The notes below the pieces were generated by a model that saw only the letters and a list, made by a program, of their open reading frames with translations, did no database searches and was not told the origin of the DNA. The translations under genes were made by a program, and so were the position numbers. A stretch of DNA of 64,000 nucleotides from Cyclobacteriaceae bacterium. GTDB taxonomy: Bacteria; Bacteroidota; Bacteroidia; Cytophagales; Cyclobacteriaceae. The stretch is taken from contig CP129487.1 of NCBI GenBank assembly GCA_030584025.1, positions 1,612,001 to 1,676,000 of the forward strand, read 5' to 3'. Below, one piece after another: positions 1 to 8,723 of the stretch. How positions within the stretch are numbered: position 1 is the first letter of the stretch; each line of letters begins with the position of its first letter.

Positions 1-821
1 ATAAAGGCTTTGATAAACATTCCGGGACGCAGTAACCGTTTTTCATTATCAATTTGAAGAATGCTTTGAAAGGTTCTGGTATCTGCGTTAATAGCAGGGG
101 AGATCTGACTTATCTTTCCGTAAATAGTATCCCGAGCGACCGTATAGTTTGATATCTGGACCGTTTGATTCATCATTACTTCAGGTAAATACTTTTCCGG
201 AAGTTTCACATCCATCAGCAGTTTGTCGTATTGCATTACTTTTAGCAATGTTTGCCCCTGGTCAATTTTTACACCATCCGTGTGATACGGTAATTCGACA
301 ATCACGCCATCAAATGGAGCCTTCACCGACATCTTGGCCATTTGAATTTCTGCATTCTCATATGCATACTTGGCATTAACATATTGTATCGCAGCGTTTT
401 TTAATTCGGTTTGCGTTACTCCGCCCTTGTCATACAAAGACTGTTGCTTTTTAAGGTTGTTATCAGCCAGTTCCAGGTTTAGTTTTTTACCTTCAATCTG
501 GAGGTTGTTTTCAAATTCCTTGTCTTCAAGTCTGATCAAGGTCTGTCCGGCCTTGACTGCGTCACCCAAGGCAAAAGGTCTTCCCGTGGCCGGATTACGC
601 TGAAGTTTGTAAATGCCACCGAGTTCCGATTTCATCGCACCTTCTTTAAAGGAGTATACCGTTCCTGTCGTTTCAATGAAACGCGAGATGCTCTGTGGCT
701 TGATACTGATTACAGAAACAGGAATTTTTATTTCTGTTTTAATATTTGAATCATCGGAGTTGCAGGAAGAAATGATAATCAATACCAGCAGGGGAAGAAT
801 TCCGTTTATAAGCTTTTTCAT
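1..821 (-). CDS. RND-type efflux periplasmic adaptor lipoprotein (HlyD/MFP family), C-terminus off window
   Basis: The membrane fusion protein links an inner-membrane pump to an outer-membrane channel. The protein begins MKKLINGILPLLVLIII and runs into a lipobox ending SSC, so it is probably a lipoprotein. A coiled-coil hairpin follows (about residues 85-130), then the barrel-sandwich motif region containing APFDGVIVEL and a beta-barrel segment. It is incomplete: the frame runs through the left edge of the window. An in-frame ATG 12 bases upstream (833) is possible, but 821 gives the cleaner signal peptide. It lies 28 bases downstream of the TolC-like gene on the same strand, so the two are probably co-transcribed, with the pump gene expected off-window. 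Family assignment is firm; the substrate is unknown. Confidence 0.85.
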   Translation of the reverse strand, partial: MKKLINGILPLLVLIIISSCNSDDSNIKTEIKIPVSVISIKPQSISRFIETTGTVYSFKEGAMKSELGGIYKLQRNPATGRPFALGDAVKAGQTLIRLEDKEFENNLQIEGKKLNLELADNNLKKQQSLYDKGGVTQTELKNAAIQYVNAKYAYENAEIQMAKMSVKAPFDGVIVELPYHTDGVKIDQGQTLLKVMQYDKLLMDVKLPEKYLPEVMMNQTVQISNYTVARDTIYGKISQISPAINADTRTFQSILQIDNEKRLLRPGMFIKAF

Positions 822-849
822 TGTGTATAGCATTAGTTCAATGGGATAA

Positions 850-2358
850 TTAGTTGTTTGGAACGATCAGTGGCTCTTGCGTTTCGAAATTGTACAATGA
901 CTGAATCTTGAGATTCAGCAATTCAATTTTATAATTAATCAGTGCATCTGCGAGTGCGCTCTTTTTTTCGGAGAGCTGGCTTTGAAACCTGTTGAGATCA
1001 ATGCTAGTAAGATCTCCGTTCTTGTATCGCTCTAAATTGAGGTCGTATGTTAATGTTGCGTTCTTAACATTTTGCTCCGCGATCAGTATTTGGTTTTCCA
1101 GATTTTGAAGATTCCGGTAAATTTTTCGGATGTTGATGGTGATATCATTCTTCTCTACTTCCAGGTCAACTTTTCGTATTTCAAGCGTAGAATTGGCCAC
1201 ATCCATTCGTGCCCTGTTCTCGCCCCAATCGAATATGGGAATGTTAAAAGAAATAGCCACACGTGGATTTACCGTTGGCGTTTCATATACACTAGGTGCA
1301 CGTTCATTGTCACCAAAAATACCCAACGACAAGCCAATGGAACCTTTAAATTCATTTAATGCTTTTGTTCGGATCAACTCAAACTTGGATCGTTCGATGT
1401 CAATAGCACGTTGCCTGAGTTCCATTCTGTTCTCCAGTGCATAGGTTAGTGCCTGATTGAGGTCGACTTTCCTCGTTACAAAGTTAATGTCTACTTCAAC
1501 GGTAATTTGTTCAGTCAGGTCAAGACCGAGCAAAAGCTTGAAATCATCTGCTGCGTTATCCATTAGCACCTGGTTATTTTCCAATGTCGATTTCGATGTA
1601 GCCAGGTTTAACTCGGCCTGATACAGTTCTTCCTGTGCCAGTAAGTCTGCATCAACCTTGTTCTTGGTGATCTCGTAACTTATTTTTTGATTTTCGTATT
1701 CATCCCTGGCGATCTGAAGGTTGTTTTGCTGCTGGTAAAAATTGTAAAATGACCGGGTAACGCTTTGTTCAAGGCTTAACAATTCCAATGCGTTGCTGAG
1801 CGTAGCGTTTTCCAGGTTTAACTCCAACTCTTTTAACTGCATCTTCGTTCTGTTGTACGTAAAAATGGGTTGGTCAAGTTGAAGGTAAAGGTTGTTGCTA
1901 AAGGTCTTGGTTCTGACATCCTGGAATTCCGAATAGTTATCACGATAGCCAAATCGGTTGATCAACGAGATGGTACCGTTTGTAGCTACTATGGGTTGGC
2001 TTACAGAGAAATTGGCAAAGGAGTTATAGTCTTCATTGGTGTTCCAAAGTGAAAACAGGTCATTGAAACCTCGGTTCCGGTTATAATCGAATGGCGTAAC
2101 ATCTAACGCAAATCTTGATTTCAATGCCGCACGTTGGGCATCCAGACTTCGTTGGTTTCCGTATAGATTTAACTTCGATTTCTTAATGTTGCGGCTGCTG
2201 AGTTGAGCAATTTCAATAGCCTCACTCAAGGTTAGCGTTCGCTGAGCTTGTGCATCTTCCCAACTCAGCACGCAGCAGATAATCAGGAGCACTAGCGCCA
2301 CGCGCACAGCGCCCATAGTGGGCACATGTTTTATTTTCATTGTTTTTCTAAAACTCAT
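850..2358 (-). CDS. TolC-family outer membrane efflux protein
   Basis: A 502-residue outer membrane factor, the exit duct of a tripartite efflux or export system. After a signal peptide (hydrophobic stretch about residues 16-32, ending in AQAQ) come the repeated long helical hairpins typical of the OEP family, each opening with the pattern LTLSEAIEIA or VDLNQALTYALENRMELR. Length matches the family (about 420-520). The start at 2358 (MSFRKTMKIKH) gives a long n-region; the internal Met7 is an alternative. It is followed closely by the periplasmic adaptor. It is preceded by a 7-bp tandem repeat tract and then the ABC permease, so it could serve either the adaptor downstream or the ABC exporter upstream. 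Confidence 0.9.
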   Translation of the reverse strand: MSFRKTMKIKHVPTMGAVRVALVLLIICCVLSWEDAQAQRTLTLSEAIEIAQLSSRNIKKSKLNLYGNQRSLDAQRAALKSRFALDVTPFDYNRNRGFNDLFSLWNTNEDYNSFANFSVSQPIVATNGTISLINRFGYRDNYSEFQDVRTKTFSNNLYLQLDQPIFTYNRTKMQLKELELNLENATLSNALELLSLEQSVTRSFYNFYQQQNNLQIARDEYENQKISYEITKNKVDADLLAQEELYQAELNLATSKSTLENNQVLMDNAADDFKLLLGLDLTEQITVEVDINFVTRKVDLNQALTYALENRMELRQRAIDIERSKFELIRTKALNEFKGSIGLSLGIFGDNERAPSVYETPTVNPRVAISFNIPIFDWGENRARMDVANSTLEIRKVDLEVEKNDITINIRKIYRNLQNLENQILIAEQNVKNATLTYDLNLERYKNGDLTSIDLNRFQSQLSEKKSALADALINYKIELLNLKIQSLYNFETQEPLIVPNN

Positions 2359-2408
2359 GGAGATTAAGTTTGAAGTGTGTCGTTACGGATTGATTCATTT
2401 TATATCGC

Positions 2409-2464
2409 TTACTACTTACTACTTACTACTTACTACTTACTGCTTACTACTTACTACTTACTAC
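2409..2464. repeat. 7-bp tandem repeat tract, 8 units of TTACTAC
   Basis: Eight head-to-tail copies of TTACTAC; the fifth reads TTACTGC and the rest are identical. The tract fills most of the 114-base gap between the ABC permease stop and the TolC-like start. Because it is intergenic, a change in unit number would alter spacing or mRNA leader length rather than a reading frame. Confidence 0.95.
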
Positions 2465-2472
2465 TTATTAAT

Positions 2473-5400
2473 TTACTGCTTCACCCATTTAACGGCATCT
2501 GCATACACGGTCCAGAGGTCGCATTCATCTGTTAACGAAACACTTCCTCCGGTTTTGTTGAAATAGTACGAGCCCAGGTAGTTCCATCCCGGTTCTGCAT
2601 TGGTGATGTTGTACTTGATGTTATCGGTACCATCACTGTTATGAATGACGTAGTGATAATCGAATTGCCTGCCTTCACTGTCACGCCCTACCCATGTATT
2701 CTGATTTTTTCCTCGCATATAAACATAAATGTCATAGAAGCCTTCCTCCTTGAGCGCAGGAGTCCAGGTCGCGATTTTCTCACCATTTCCAGATCGGGTG
2801 AAATGCGCTGAGCGGATAACCCTGCCATAAAAATCGGAACCTGTTGTCGCCTGCCAAAGGGCGTAGGAGCTATCCCATTCTCCAAAATACTTTTGCTCAA
2901 CATCTTTTCTGCTATCAATAAAGGCCCTCAGTATTGTTGGCTTGATGGGGCTGAAGCTGCTGAATTCAGGATCTTCATTGTCGATGATGACCTCGTAATG
3001 AGTCGAATCTTTTTCACGTTCTACGATCCGTTCTCCATCAAAGAGAAGGCCGCCTTCACGCTTTGACAATGTTCCCATGGCCATGTTGATCACCGAAGGT
3101 ATATTTCTGGAAATGATGGTATTGATTGTAATGGTATTTGGCTTTTCATCCATCACAAATCCCAGAAGCCTAGTCTCTCCTTGTTTAATCACCGACAATT
3201 TGCCCGGAACCTCTTCTTCCACTTCTTCATTTACCTTGGCGTAGTAATCTTCATCATTGTCCTCTTTGCTATTGAATTTGATTTCGAGCACGCCATCACT
3301 GTTGCCGGAGTTTTTCACCTGAATCAGTACCTGGTAACGCTTTCGGTCACCATCCATAACTTCGTATTTTTGAACGTCTTCAATTTCGAAAGCGGGCTGC
3401 GAAGTTTCCGAATACACCTTGCGGATGATCGGGTCAATATCAATATTGAAGTGGGAAAGCATCGCTTTCCTGAAGTCTTCGTACCGGCTAAGCTGGTGCT
3501 GATGCGTATTCACCCATTCATACAGGAAAGACTTGAAATTGTTTTCACCTATTGTCTGACCGAGGTAGGAGAAGAGGTATTGACTTTTTAAGGTTACCGA
3601 TTTGTTGATTTTACTGAACTCAGCTTCCGTGAGGATTTTTGTCATGGAAGAAGTGCGCATGAGATCATTACATTCTTCCGTGAACGAGATTCCATTTATG
3701 TTTCTTGAATAGTCATTCTGTATTTGCTTATCATTCCTCAGGTAGGTGGCCATACTCCGGTTTAGCAACGACCAGTCCTGACTGACAATTCCTGAATTAA
3801 AATCATAATAATTTGGAAAAAGGGAGTAGTCTGGATTGTCGGCATCATTGCCATCAAACACCCATCTTTCGCCAATCTGCTTCGTAAATACTTTCCTGAT
3901 CAGGTCATTAAAAATGTTGGCTTGTTTCTGTTTATCCGTCAGCACCTGATTTGTTTTAGCAGCCTGGGTATTCATGTCTTTCAGTTGTCGCCTGAAATCA
4001 AACTGCCTTATTTCGCCACCTTCCTCCGGCCAAAAAACAGTCTCGGGTTGTAAAAATGCCTGGTGACTTTCATCGATTTTATTGTAGGCTGTAAACGGAA
4101 GGGGTACTTCAACAAATTGCATCCTTTTAAAAGGATAGGAGATTTTTTGAGCATGCTCATATTCGTTGACAACATCGGTGATCAGGTAGCTGAGTGTATC
4201 ACCAAGGTGGTTAAGCTGTTTCAGGAAGAAATCGTTTTTGGGATAATGAAATACCGAATAGATAACGCTATCTACGGTTATCTCTTTTTCCTGATATGTT
4301 CCGATTACAAGTGAAATGTGTGGCAGCGGATATTCTGGTTTGAATTGGTAGGTGTCGCCTTTGATGACTACTTCGCCTTGTGAAATTGGTGTTTGGCCTG
4401 CGGGCGCTTTCACGTTTAATTCGAAATCAGTGAAGGATTGCCTTTTCTTCGAAGCAGATATGCGGTTATAACCCACTTCTGTATCCGGATACCACATTAC
4501 GTCTTTGGTAAGTAATACATAATCATCTTCAAGAAAGGCATACTTTTTTGGCAACGAGAACATGAGAAAATTATTGGCCGTTTCATACCGCTTCTGGTCA
4601 ACATCAAGGTGCGCGGCTGATTCAACTACTGCACCGTGATAGTTTATCCGTACGTTTACTTCCTGACCCGGCTCAACCCGGATGCCTTGGTTCAGAAAAA
4701 TAATTTGCAGGTCTCTGTTAAATGCTATGGGTTTATCGTTCAGCAAGATGGCCTCAACCATCAGCCCGGGATTCAAGGTAAAGTAGATGGTATCGAGCAA
4801 CGCATGCGTGTTGTTTTTTACCAGCATATCTGAGGTACTCATAATCTCCTTGCCCGCCCACTCCAGCTTGATAGCATGCTTAACGATTTCAACATTGGAT
4901 ACATTCGTCCATCGGCCATTAGCGGCTATCATCTCTTGCCGTGTGGCGATGGGTTCTTGCCGCATGCTCCAAAGATTGATCATTATAAAAGAGGAGAGAA
5001 AAAGCAGCGCTACACCGGTTAAGACCGTAGCCTTGTGGGCCGCCTTATGGCCAGCCAACCGATCCAGGAGAAATGCGGTGATGAATAGAAACGTGATGCC
5101 TGTAACCAAATAAAATGCTCGTTGCCACAGTGCGAATTCTATATCAATGAAACCGGTCATTTCGGAAGCGAGCATGGAAAGCCGAAACGAAGTAAAATCC
5201 AGAATGTTGGAGAACTTATCGAAGTAGTAAATTAATTGAACACCCGATAAACCAATGAGCAAGACGATAGAGACGGGTTGATTCCGGATGATCGTGACCA
5301 GAAGGAAGGCCATTCCCATTGTAAACACAATGCTTGGAAGACTGGTGAGCAATGGATAGAGGATGAAGGCCATCGGGTTGATGGTAGCGAACGGGTTGGT

Positions 5401-5802
5401 TAACCCCACAACCAATGGAATGACGAGCAGAACGAAGTTTAAAAGGAAAAAAAGTTTAAACAGCGCCAGCGCTTTTCCGATGACGTAATCCAGGTTGGAA
5501 ATTGGCCGAACAAAGAAGACTTCATTCGTATCCAGCTTTTTATCTTTCTTAATCAAGCCGGTAGCCAAAAATATAACGGCAGCGGCTTGCGGTATGCTGA
5601 TCAGGAGCAGGCTCGCGTAGGGGAGGATCCAGCCGTTGGAAATGTCGCCCCACTCGGGTGTACTGATCTCAGAAAACATAGCCAGGTTAAAAATGGTAAC
5701 GAAGCCAATACCTGCCAGGGCAATAATCCGGAAAAACCAATTCCGCCAAAGTACCTTCGACTCGTATGATGAGATGGTTAATATGTTTTTAATCGACATC
5801 AT
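2473..5802 (-). CDS. ABC-2 permease fused to M1-peptidase-like ectodomain and golvesin-like C-terminal domain
   Basis: A 1109-residue inner membrane protein. The first about 260 residues hold the six hydrophobic segments of an ABC-2 type permease. A large extracytoplasmic region follows, resembling the M1 aminopeptidase-like domain that Bacteroidota often fuse to such permeases. I find no HExxH zinc motif, so this part is probably not an active peptidase. The last about 120 residues (pattern WTPALKEEGFYDIYVYMRG ... PGWNYLGSYYF ... VYADAVKWV) match the golvesin-type beta-sandwich. The ATPase gene just upstream overlaps by 4 bases, a classical translational coupling, so the two form one transporter. 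Export substrate unknown. Confidence 0.8.
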   Translation of the reverse strand: MMSIKNILTISSYESKVLWRNWFFRIIALAGIGFVTIFNLAMFSEISTPEWGDISNGWILPYASLLLISIPQAAAVIFLATGLIKKDKKLDTNEVFFVRPISNLDYVIGKALALFKLFFLLNFVLLVIPLVVGLTNPFATINPMAFILYPLLTSLPSIVFTMGMAFLLVTIIRNQPVSIVLLIGLSGVQLIYYFDKFSNILDFTSFRLSMLASEMTGFIDIEFALWQRAFYLVTGITFLFITAFLLDRLAGHKAAHKATVLTGVALLFLSSFIMINLWSMRQEPIATRQEMIAANGRWTNVSNVEIVKHAIKLEWAGKEIMSTSDMLVKNNTHALLDTIYFTLNPGLMVEAILLNDKPIAFNRDLQIIFLNQGIRVEPGQEVNVRINYHGAVVESAAHLDVDQKRYETANNFLMFSLPKKYAFLEDDYVLLTKDVMWYPDTEVGYNRISASKKRQSFTDFELNVKAPAGQTPISQGEVVIKGDTYQFKPEYPLPHISLVIGTYQEKEITVDSVIYSVFHYPKNDFFLKQLNHLGDTLSYLITDVVNEYEHAQKISYPFKRMQFVEVPLPFTAYNKIDESHQAFLQPETVFWPEEGGEIRQFDFRRQLKDMNTQAAKTNQVLTDKQKQANIFNDLIRKVFTKQIGERWVFDGNDADNPDYSLFPNYYDFNSGIVSQDWSLLNRSMATYLRNDKQIQNDYSRNINGISFTEECNDLMRTSSMTKILTEAEFSKINKSVTLKSQYLFSYLGQTIGENNFKSFLYEWVNTHQHQLSRYEDFRKAMLSHFNIDIDPIIRKVYSETSQPAFEIEDVQKYEVMDGDRKRYQVLIQVKNSGNSDGVLEIKFNSKEDNDEDYYAKVNEEVEEEVPGKLSVIKQGETRLLGFVMDEKPNTITINTIISRNIPSVINMAMGTLSKREGGLLFDGERIVEREKDSTHYEVIIDNEDPEFSSFSPIKPTILRAFIDSRKDVEQKYFGEWDSSYALWQATTGSDFYGRVIRSAHFTRSGNGEKIATWTPALKEEGFYDIYVYMRGKNQNTWVGRDSEGRQFDYHYVIHNSDGTDNIKYNITNAEPGWNYLGSYYFNKTGGSVSLTDECDLWTVYADAVKWVKQ

Positions 5803-6689
5803 ACCAGCGATACACCAAATTCATTCTCCATAAAATATACATACGCATGCTCCAGGTTTGGATTAGCCACGATGGCTGCCGGATGCGGCTGATGGTTGGC
5901 AATCACTTGCACTTCCCATTTTCCTTCGGTCGGGATGGTGGATACCACCGGATACTTTGCTTTTATAATGTCAAACTCATCATCTGCCAACAGAATCTGC
6001 CACACATGGCCACGCACCTGATCGATCATCCCTTCAGGAGAACCTTTGAACGCCACCTCACCTTTGTTAAGCATCGCCATGTTATGGCAGGTACTGCTGA
6101 TGTCTCCTACGATATGGGTTGAGAGTATAATCGTAACATCTTTTTGACTCAGATCGGAGAGAATGTTTCTGAAGCGAATACGTTCCTCCGGATCAAGGCC
6201 GGTGGTGGGCTCATCAATCACCAACAACCGCGGTTCGCCAATAAGCGCCTGGGCAATTCCCAATCTTCGCTTCATCCCACCCGAAAGTTTATTGGCCATC
6301 CGATCGCGAACATCCAGCAATCCTACCTGGTCCAGTAGTTTATCAACTTTGGCTAACCGTTCTCTTCTTTTTAATGATGTGGCCAGTTGCGCTGCGTAAT
6401 CCAAAAACTCCCACGTCTTTAGTTTTGAAAAAAATGTGAAGTCTTGAGGCAGGTACCCGATCAACTTCCGGATTTCATTCCGGTGCGTATTGATGTCCAT
6501 GCCATCCATTAAAATTGTTCCGGAAGTTGCTTTTTGCACCGTAACCAGTATGCGCATGAAGCTCGACTTTCCGGCACCGTTTGGTCCAAGCAATCCAAAC
6601 ATGCCGCTTCCTATCTGCAGATTAATGTTTTTAATGGCCGCATGTCCGTTGGGGTAAATTTTGGAAAGTCCAGATATCTCAATATTCAT
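5799..6689 (-). CDS. ABC transporter ATP-binding protein
   Basis: Nucleotide-binding subunit of 296 residues that powers the neighbouring ABC-2 permease. Walker A GPNGAGKS is at residues 35-42. The signature LSGGMKRR, Walker B LLVIDEP and the switch His in LSTHIVGD are all present. A C-terminal extension of about 70 residues follows, as in CcmA/YhiH-like subunits. Its stop overlaps the permease start by 4 bases. A perfect 24-bp palindrome lies 37 bases upstream of the start and is a candidate operator for this operon. Confidence 0.93.
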   Translation of the reverse strand: MNIEISGLSKIYPNGHAAIKNINLQIGSGMFGLLGPNGAGKSSFMRILVTVQKATSGTILMDGMDINTHRNEIRKLIGYLPQDFTFFSKLKTWEFLDYAAQLATSLKRRERLAKVDKLLDQVGLLDVRDRMANKLSGGMKRRLGIAQALIGEPRLLVIDEPTTGLDPEERIRFRNILSDLSQKDVTIILSTHIVGDISSTCHNMAMLNKGEVAFKGSPEGMIDQVRGHVWQILLADDEFDIIKAKYPVVSTIPTEGKWEVQVIANHQPHPAAIVANPNLEHAYVYFMENEFGVSLV

Positions 6690-6725
6690 GGAGTAGTGCG
6701 TTCATGGTTATGCTCGGCTTTAAAA

Positions 6726-6749
6726 GTATTTAAAAGTACTTTTAAATAC
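6726..6749. promoter_or_regulatory. 24-bp perfect palindrome upstream of ABC operon
   Basis: Half-site GTATTTAAAAGT is followed directly by its exact reverse complement. It sits 37 bases before the ABC ATPase start codon, where a repressor would block transcription. A partial further copy of the half-site (TAAAAGTATT) precedes it. The binding protein is unknown; a GntR-type regulator is encoded about 1 kb away. Confidence 0.55.
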
Positions 6750-6896
6750 AAAGTAGATTCGAAATTTTTGTTTCTATCTGAAGGCAGGGCTTCCCCTTGA
6801 GAATGGTATGGATGATTGAAAGCTTGCATAATAGACTACTTTAAAGAGGAGAAGATTTATCTGATGTTTTGTTACACAGCCCTGTGACCTTTAGTA

Positions 6897-7586
6897 CTAA
6901 TACATGAGCAATCGGCTGCTTTTATCTTTCTTTACTTGAATCTCTTCGACATTGCTCAGATTCAAAGAAGCACTGTTTTTCATGGAACCTTGCAAGATGC
7001 CGACAGGGGAGAGGATGTTTACTCGTGAACGTTCAATCTGTGCCGACAACGTGTCCAACGTGGTGCCTGATACTTCTAAATAGGATTGATCCAGGTTAAC
7101 ATCCATTTTTATTAGTTGGCTATCCGTTATCCAGATGCTTCCCGACTTTTGTGAAAGGTGTAACAGATCTTGTTTCAACCCATTCACAATAGCTGTACCC
7201 GTTTGTATGGTAATTCCGTTTAGATGAGTTTTAGGTACAAAAACAGAGATTTTGACTTTTGTGTCTTCCGCGTGAAAATCCGATAGCGTAAGCGTATCAC
7301 CAGAAACTGAAAACTTTAATTTTGTCAGCCAGTCGCCAGAAAAGCTGCGCACCTCTAATCGCGGGAGATCCGAGACGATGACGTGTACAGTTTTATCCAC
7401 GTCCTTGATATTAAGATACGAAATGGCTGCGAGATCTACCGTCTCCGCTATGCTGTTCGTGTCATTGATAACGTTGGGTATGCCATTCAGCCTCAACTCA
7501 GCAAATGCTGCAGTCAGGTAAAGAAAGATGAATCCTAAAAATCCGATAAGTATTTTATTGCTGAGCTTCATAGTAGTTCCATTCAA
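6897..7586 (-). CDS. Secreted DUF2807/DUF4097-like adhesin-head domain protein
   Basis: A 229-residue exported protein with an N-terminal hydrophobic signal (about residues 12-30). Short beta-strand repeats follow (IKMDVNLDQSYLEVSG, LSAQIERSRVNIL, LQGSMKNSASLNLSNV) that fit the right-handed beta-helix of the putative auto-transporter adhesin head domain. The start at 7586 overlaps the stop of the GntR gene by 4 bases, so it is the last gene of that operon. Met6 (7571) is an alternative start. The role is unknown; proteins of this kind commonly end GntR/ABC operons in Bacteroidota, perhaps sensing or buffering the cell envelope. Confidence 0.65.
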   Translation of the reverse strand: MNGTTMKLSNKILIGFLGFIFLYLTAAFAELRLNGIPNVINDTNSIAETVDLAAISYLNIKDVDKTVHVIVSDLPRLEVRSFSGDWLTKLKFSVSGDTLTLSDFHAEDTKVKISVFVPKTHLNGITIQTGTAIVNGLKQDLLHLSQKSGSIWITDSQLIKMDVNLDQSYLEVSGTTLDTLSAQIERSRVNILSPVGILQGSMKNSASLNLSNVEEIQVKKDKSSRLLMY

Positions 7587-7933
7587 GATTCAAGATGTTT
7601 TTTTAACTCATCGGCACTAATGCCGAGCAGGGCTGCCTGCCTGAGAAATTCGGGTAAGACTTTATTGAAGAATTCCTGCTTCTTGTCTTTGAGGATAATG
7701 CTTTTCGCTTCGGGATTTACGAAGTACCCGATACCTCGCTGATTTTCTATAATGTTCATGGCCTGCAGTTCACTATACGTACGCATAACGGTATTCGGAT
7801 TCACACCCATCTCAGCAGCCAGTTCCCTCACAGAAGGTATCTTTTCGCCAGCGGGAAACTCACCGCTCACTACCTTCTCGGTAATGGTATCTGCTATTTG
7901 CAGAAAAATACTTTTGCCTTCCTGAAATTGCAT
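7583..7933 (-). CDS. GntR-family transcriptional regulator, YtrA subfamily
   Basis: A 116-residue repressor made of one winged helix-turn-helix (about residues 10-75, core PSVRELAAEMGVNPNTVMRT) and a short C-terminal dimerisation helix pair. It has no ligand domain, which defines the YtrA type. YtrA-type regulators usually repress the ABC operon that encodes them. Here the gene lies inside such an operon, 1 base after the permease and overlapping the next gene by 4 bases. The inverted repeat at 9556-9579 before the first gene of the operon is the natural candidate operator. Confidence 0.9.
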   Translation of the reverse strand: MQFQEGKSIFLQIADTITEKVVSGEFPAGEKIPSVRELAAEMGVNPNTVMRTYSELQAMNIIENQRGIGYFVNPEAKSIILKDKKQEFFNKVLPEFLRQAALLGISADELKKHLES

Positions 7934-7934
7934 A

Positions 7935-8723
7935 CTACACCTCCCGCTCTTTTAATTTTCGGAATGCCACAAAGAGCATCACGGCTGTGCCTGCAAAAAG
8001 CGCAACGGTTACTGCCTTCAACGCATTATCCTCTTCCAATGGAACCAACCACATGTGTTCGGGAGGATTATATTTTCCTACTCCCAGGTGCTCAATAACA
8101 ATGTAGCTATACCCGACAAAGAACATGACGATTACCGCCACCGCAAAAAGTGATTTAACCAGGGGTTGTTTGGTGAACATGGCGGCACCGGTGAACGCTA
8201 ATGAAAGGGCAAACAATACGGCACCCGTTACGAGTGAATAAATCAACAACTGGTATTCAGGTGGTACATCATCAATCAGAACCAGGTTCTGTATACCGAT
8301 GGGGCTGAAAATCTCCTCCGTGAATATGGAAAAGAAGTATCCCTGCACATGGAAGGTTAACCAAAACAACAATGGCAACGATAACAGGATTATACCGATC
8401 CGGCTCACAAACTCAAAGATAAATTTCTCCAATACCGATGCAGGTATCATCAGGTAATGGATGGTACTCTCTTTCGACCGGAATGCCGGAAAGGCGTGAC
8501 CGACATAGAGAATGCCAAACACCGTGACAAACCCGATCAGGAAACCCTGAAAGTTTTCTAAACCATGAGGCTTAAGATCAATGCCAATCTGCGTAAGCGA
8601 CAAGACAATGAAAATGACACCCACATAAGCGCCTGTCGACAGCAACAGCAACTGTGCGTTGTGAATGAAATGCTGCTTGAAGAGCAACAAGAAACGTTTC
8701 CGACTGAATATATTATTTGACAT
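7935..8723 (-). CDS. ABC transporter permease subunit
   Basis: A 262-residue integral membrane protein with six predicted hydrophobic segments (about residues 20-45, 58-80, 100-130, 155-185, 190-212 and 232-252). The sequence gives no clear catalytic motif. It overlaps the upstream ATPase by 11 bases and is followed 1 base later by the GntR regulator, so it is the membrane partner of that ATPase. The substrate is unknown. Operons of this type in Firmicutes and Bacteroidota are linked to cell-envelope stress or antimicrobial peptides. Confidence 0.8.
   Translation of the reverse strand: MSNNIFSRKRFLLLFKQHFIHNAQLLLLSTGAYVGVIFIVLSLTQIGIDLKPHGLENFQGFLIGFVTVFGILYVGHAFPAFRSKESTIHYLMIPASVLEKFIFEFVSRIGIILLSLPLLFWLTFHVQGYFFSIFTEEIFSPIGIQNLVLIDDVPPEYQLLIYSLVTGAVLFALSLAFTGAAMFTKQPLVKSLFAVAVIVMFFVGYSYIVIEHLGVGKYNPPEHMWLVPLEEDNALKAVTVALFAGTAVMLFVAFRKLKEREV

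Noticed and set aside
2409..2464. Tandem repeats as a CRISPR array
   Set aside because: Units are only 7 bases and abut without spacers, so this is a simple tandem repeat.
6840..6896. Terminator hairpin (CACAG-CC-CTGTG) after the adhesin-like gene
   Set aside because: The stem is only 5 bases with no T-run on either strand.
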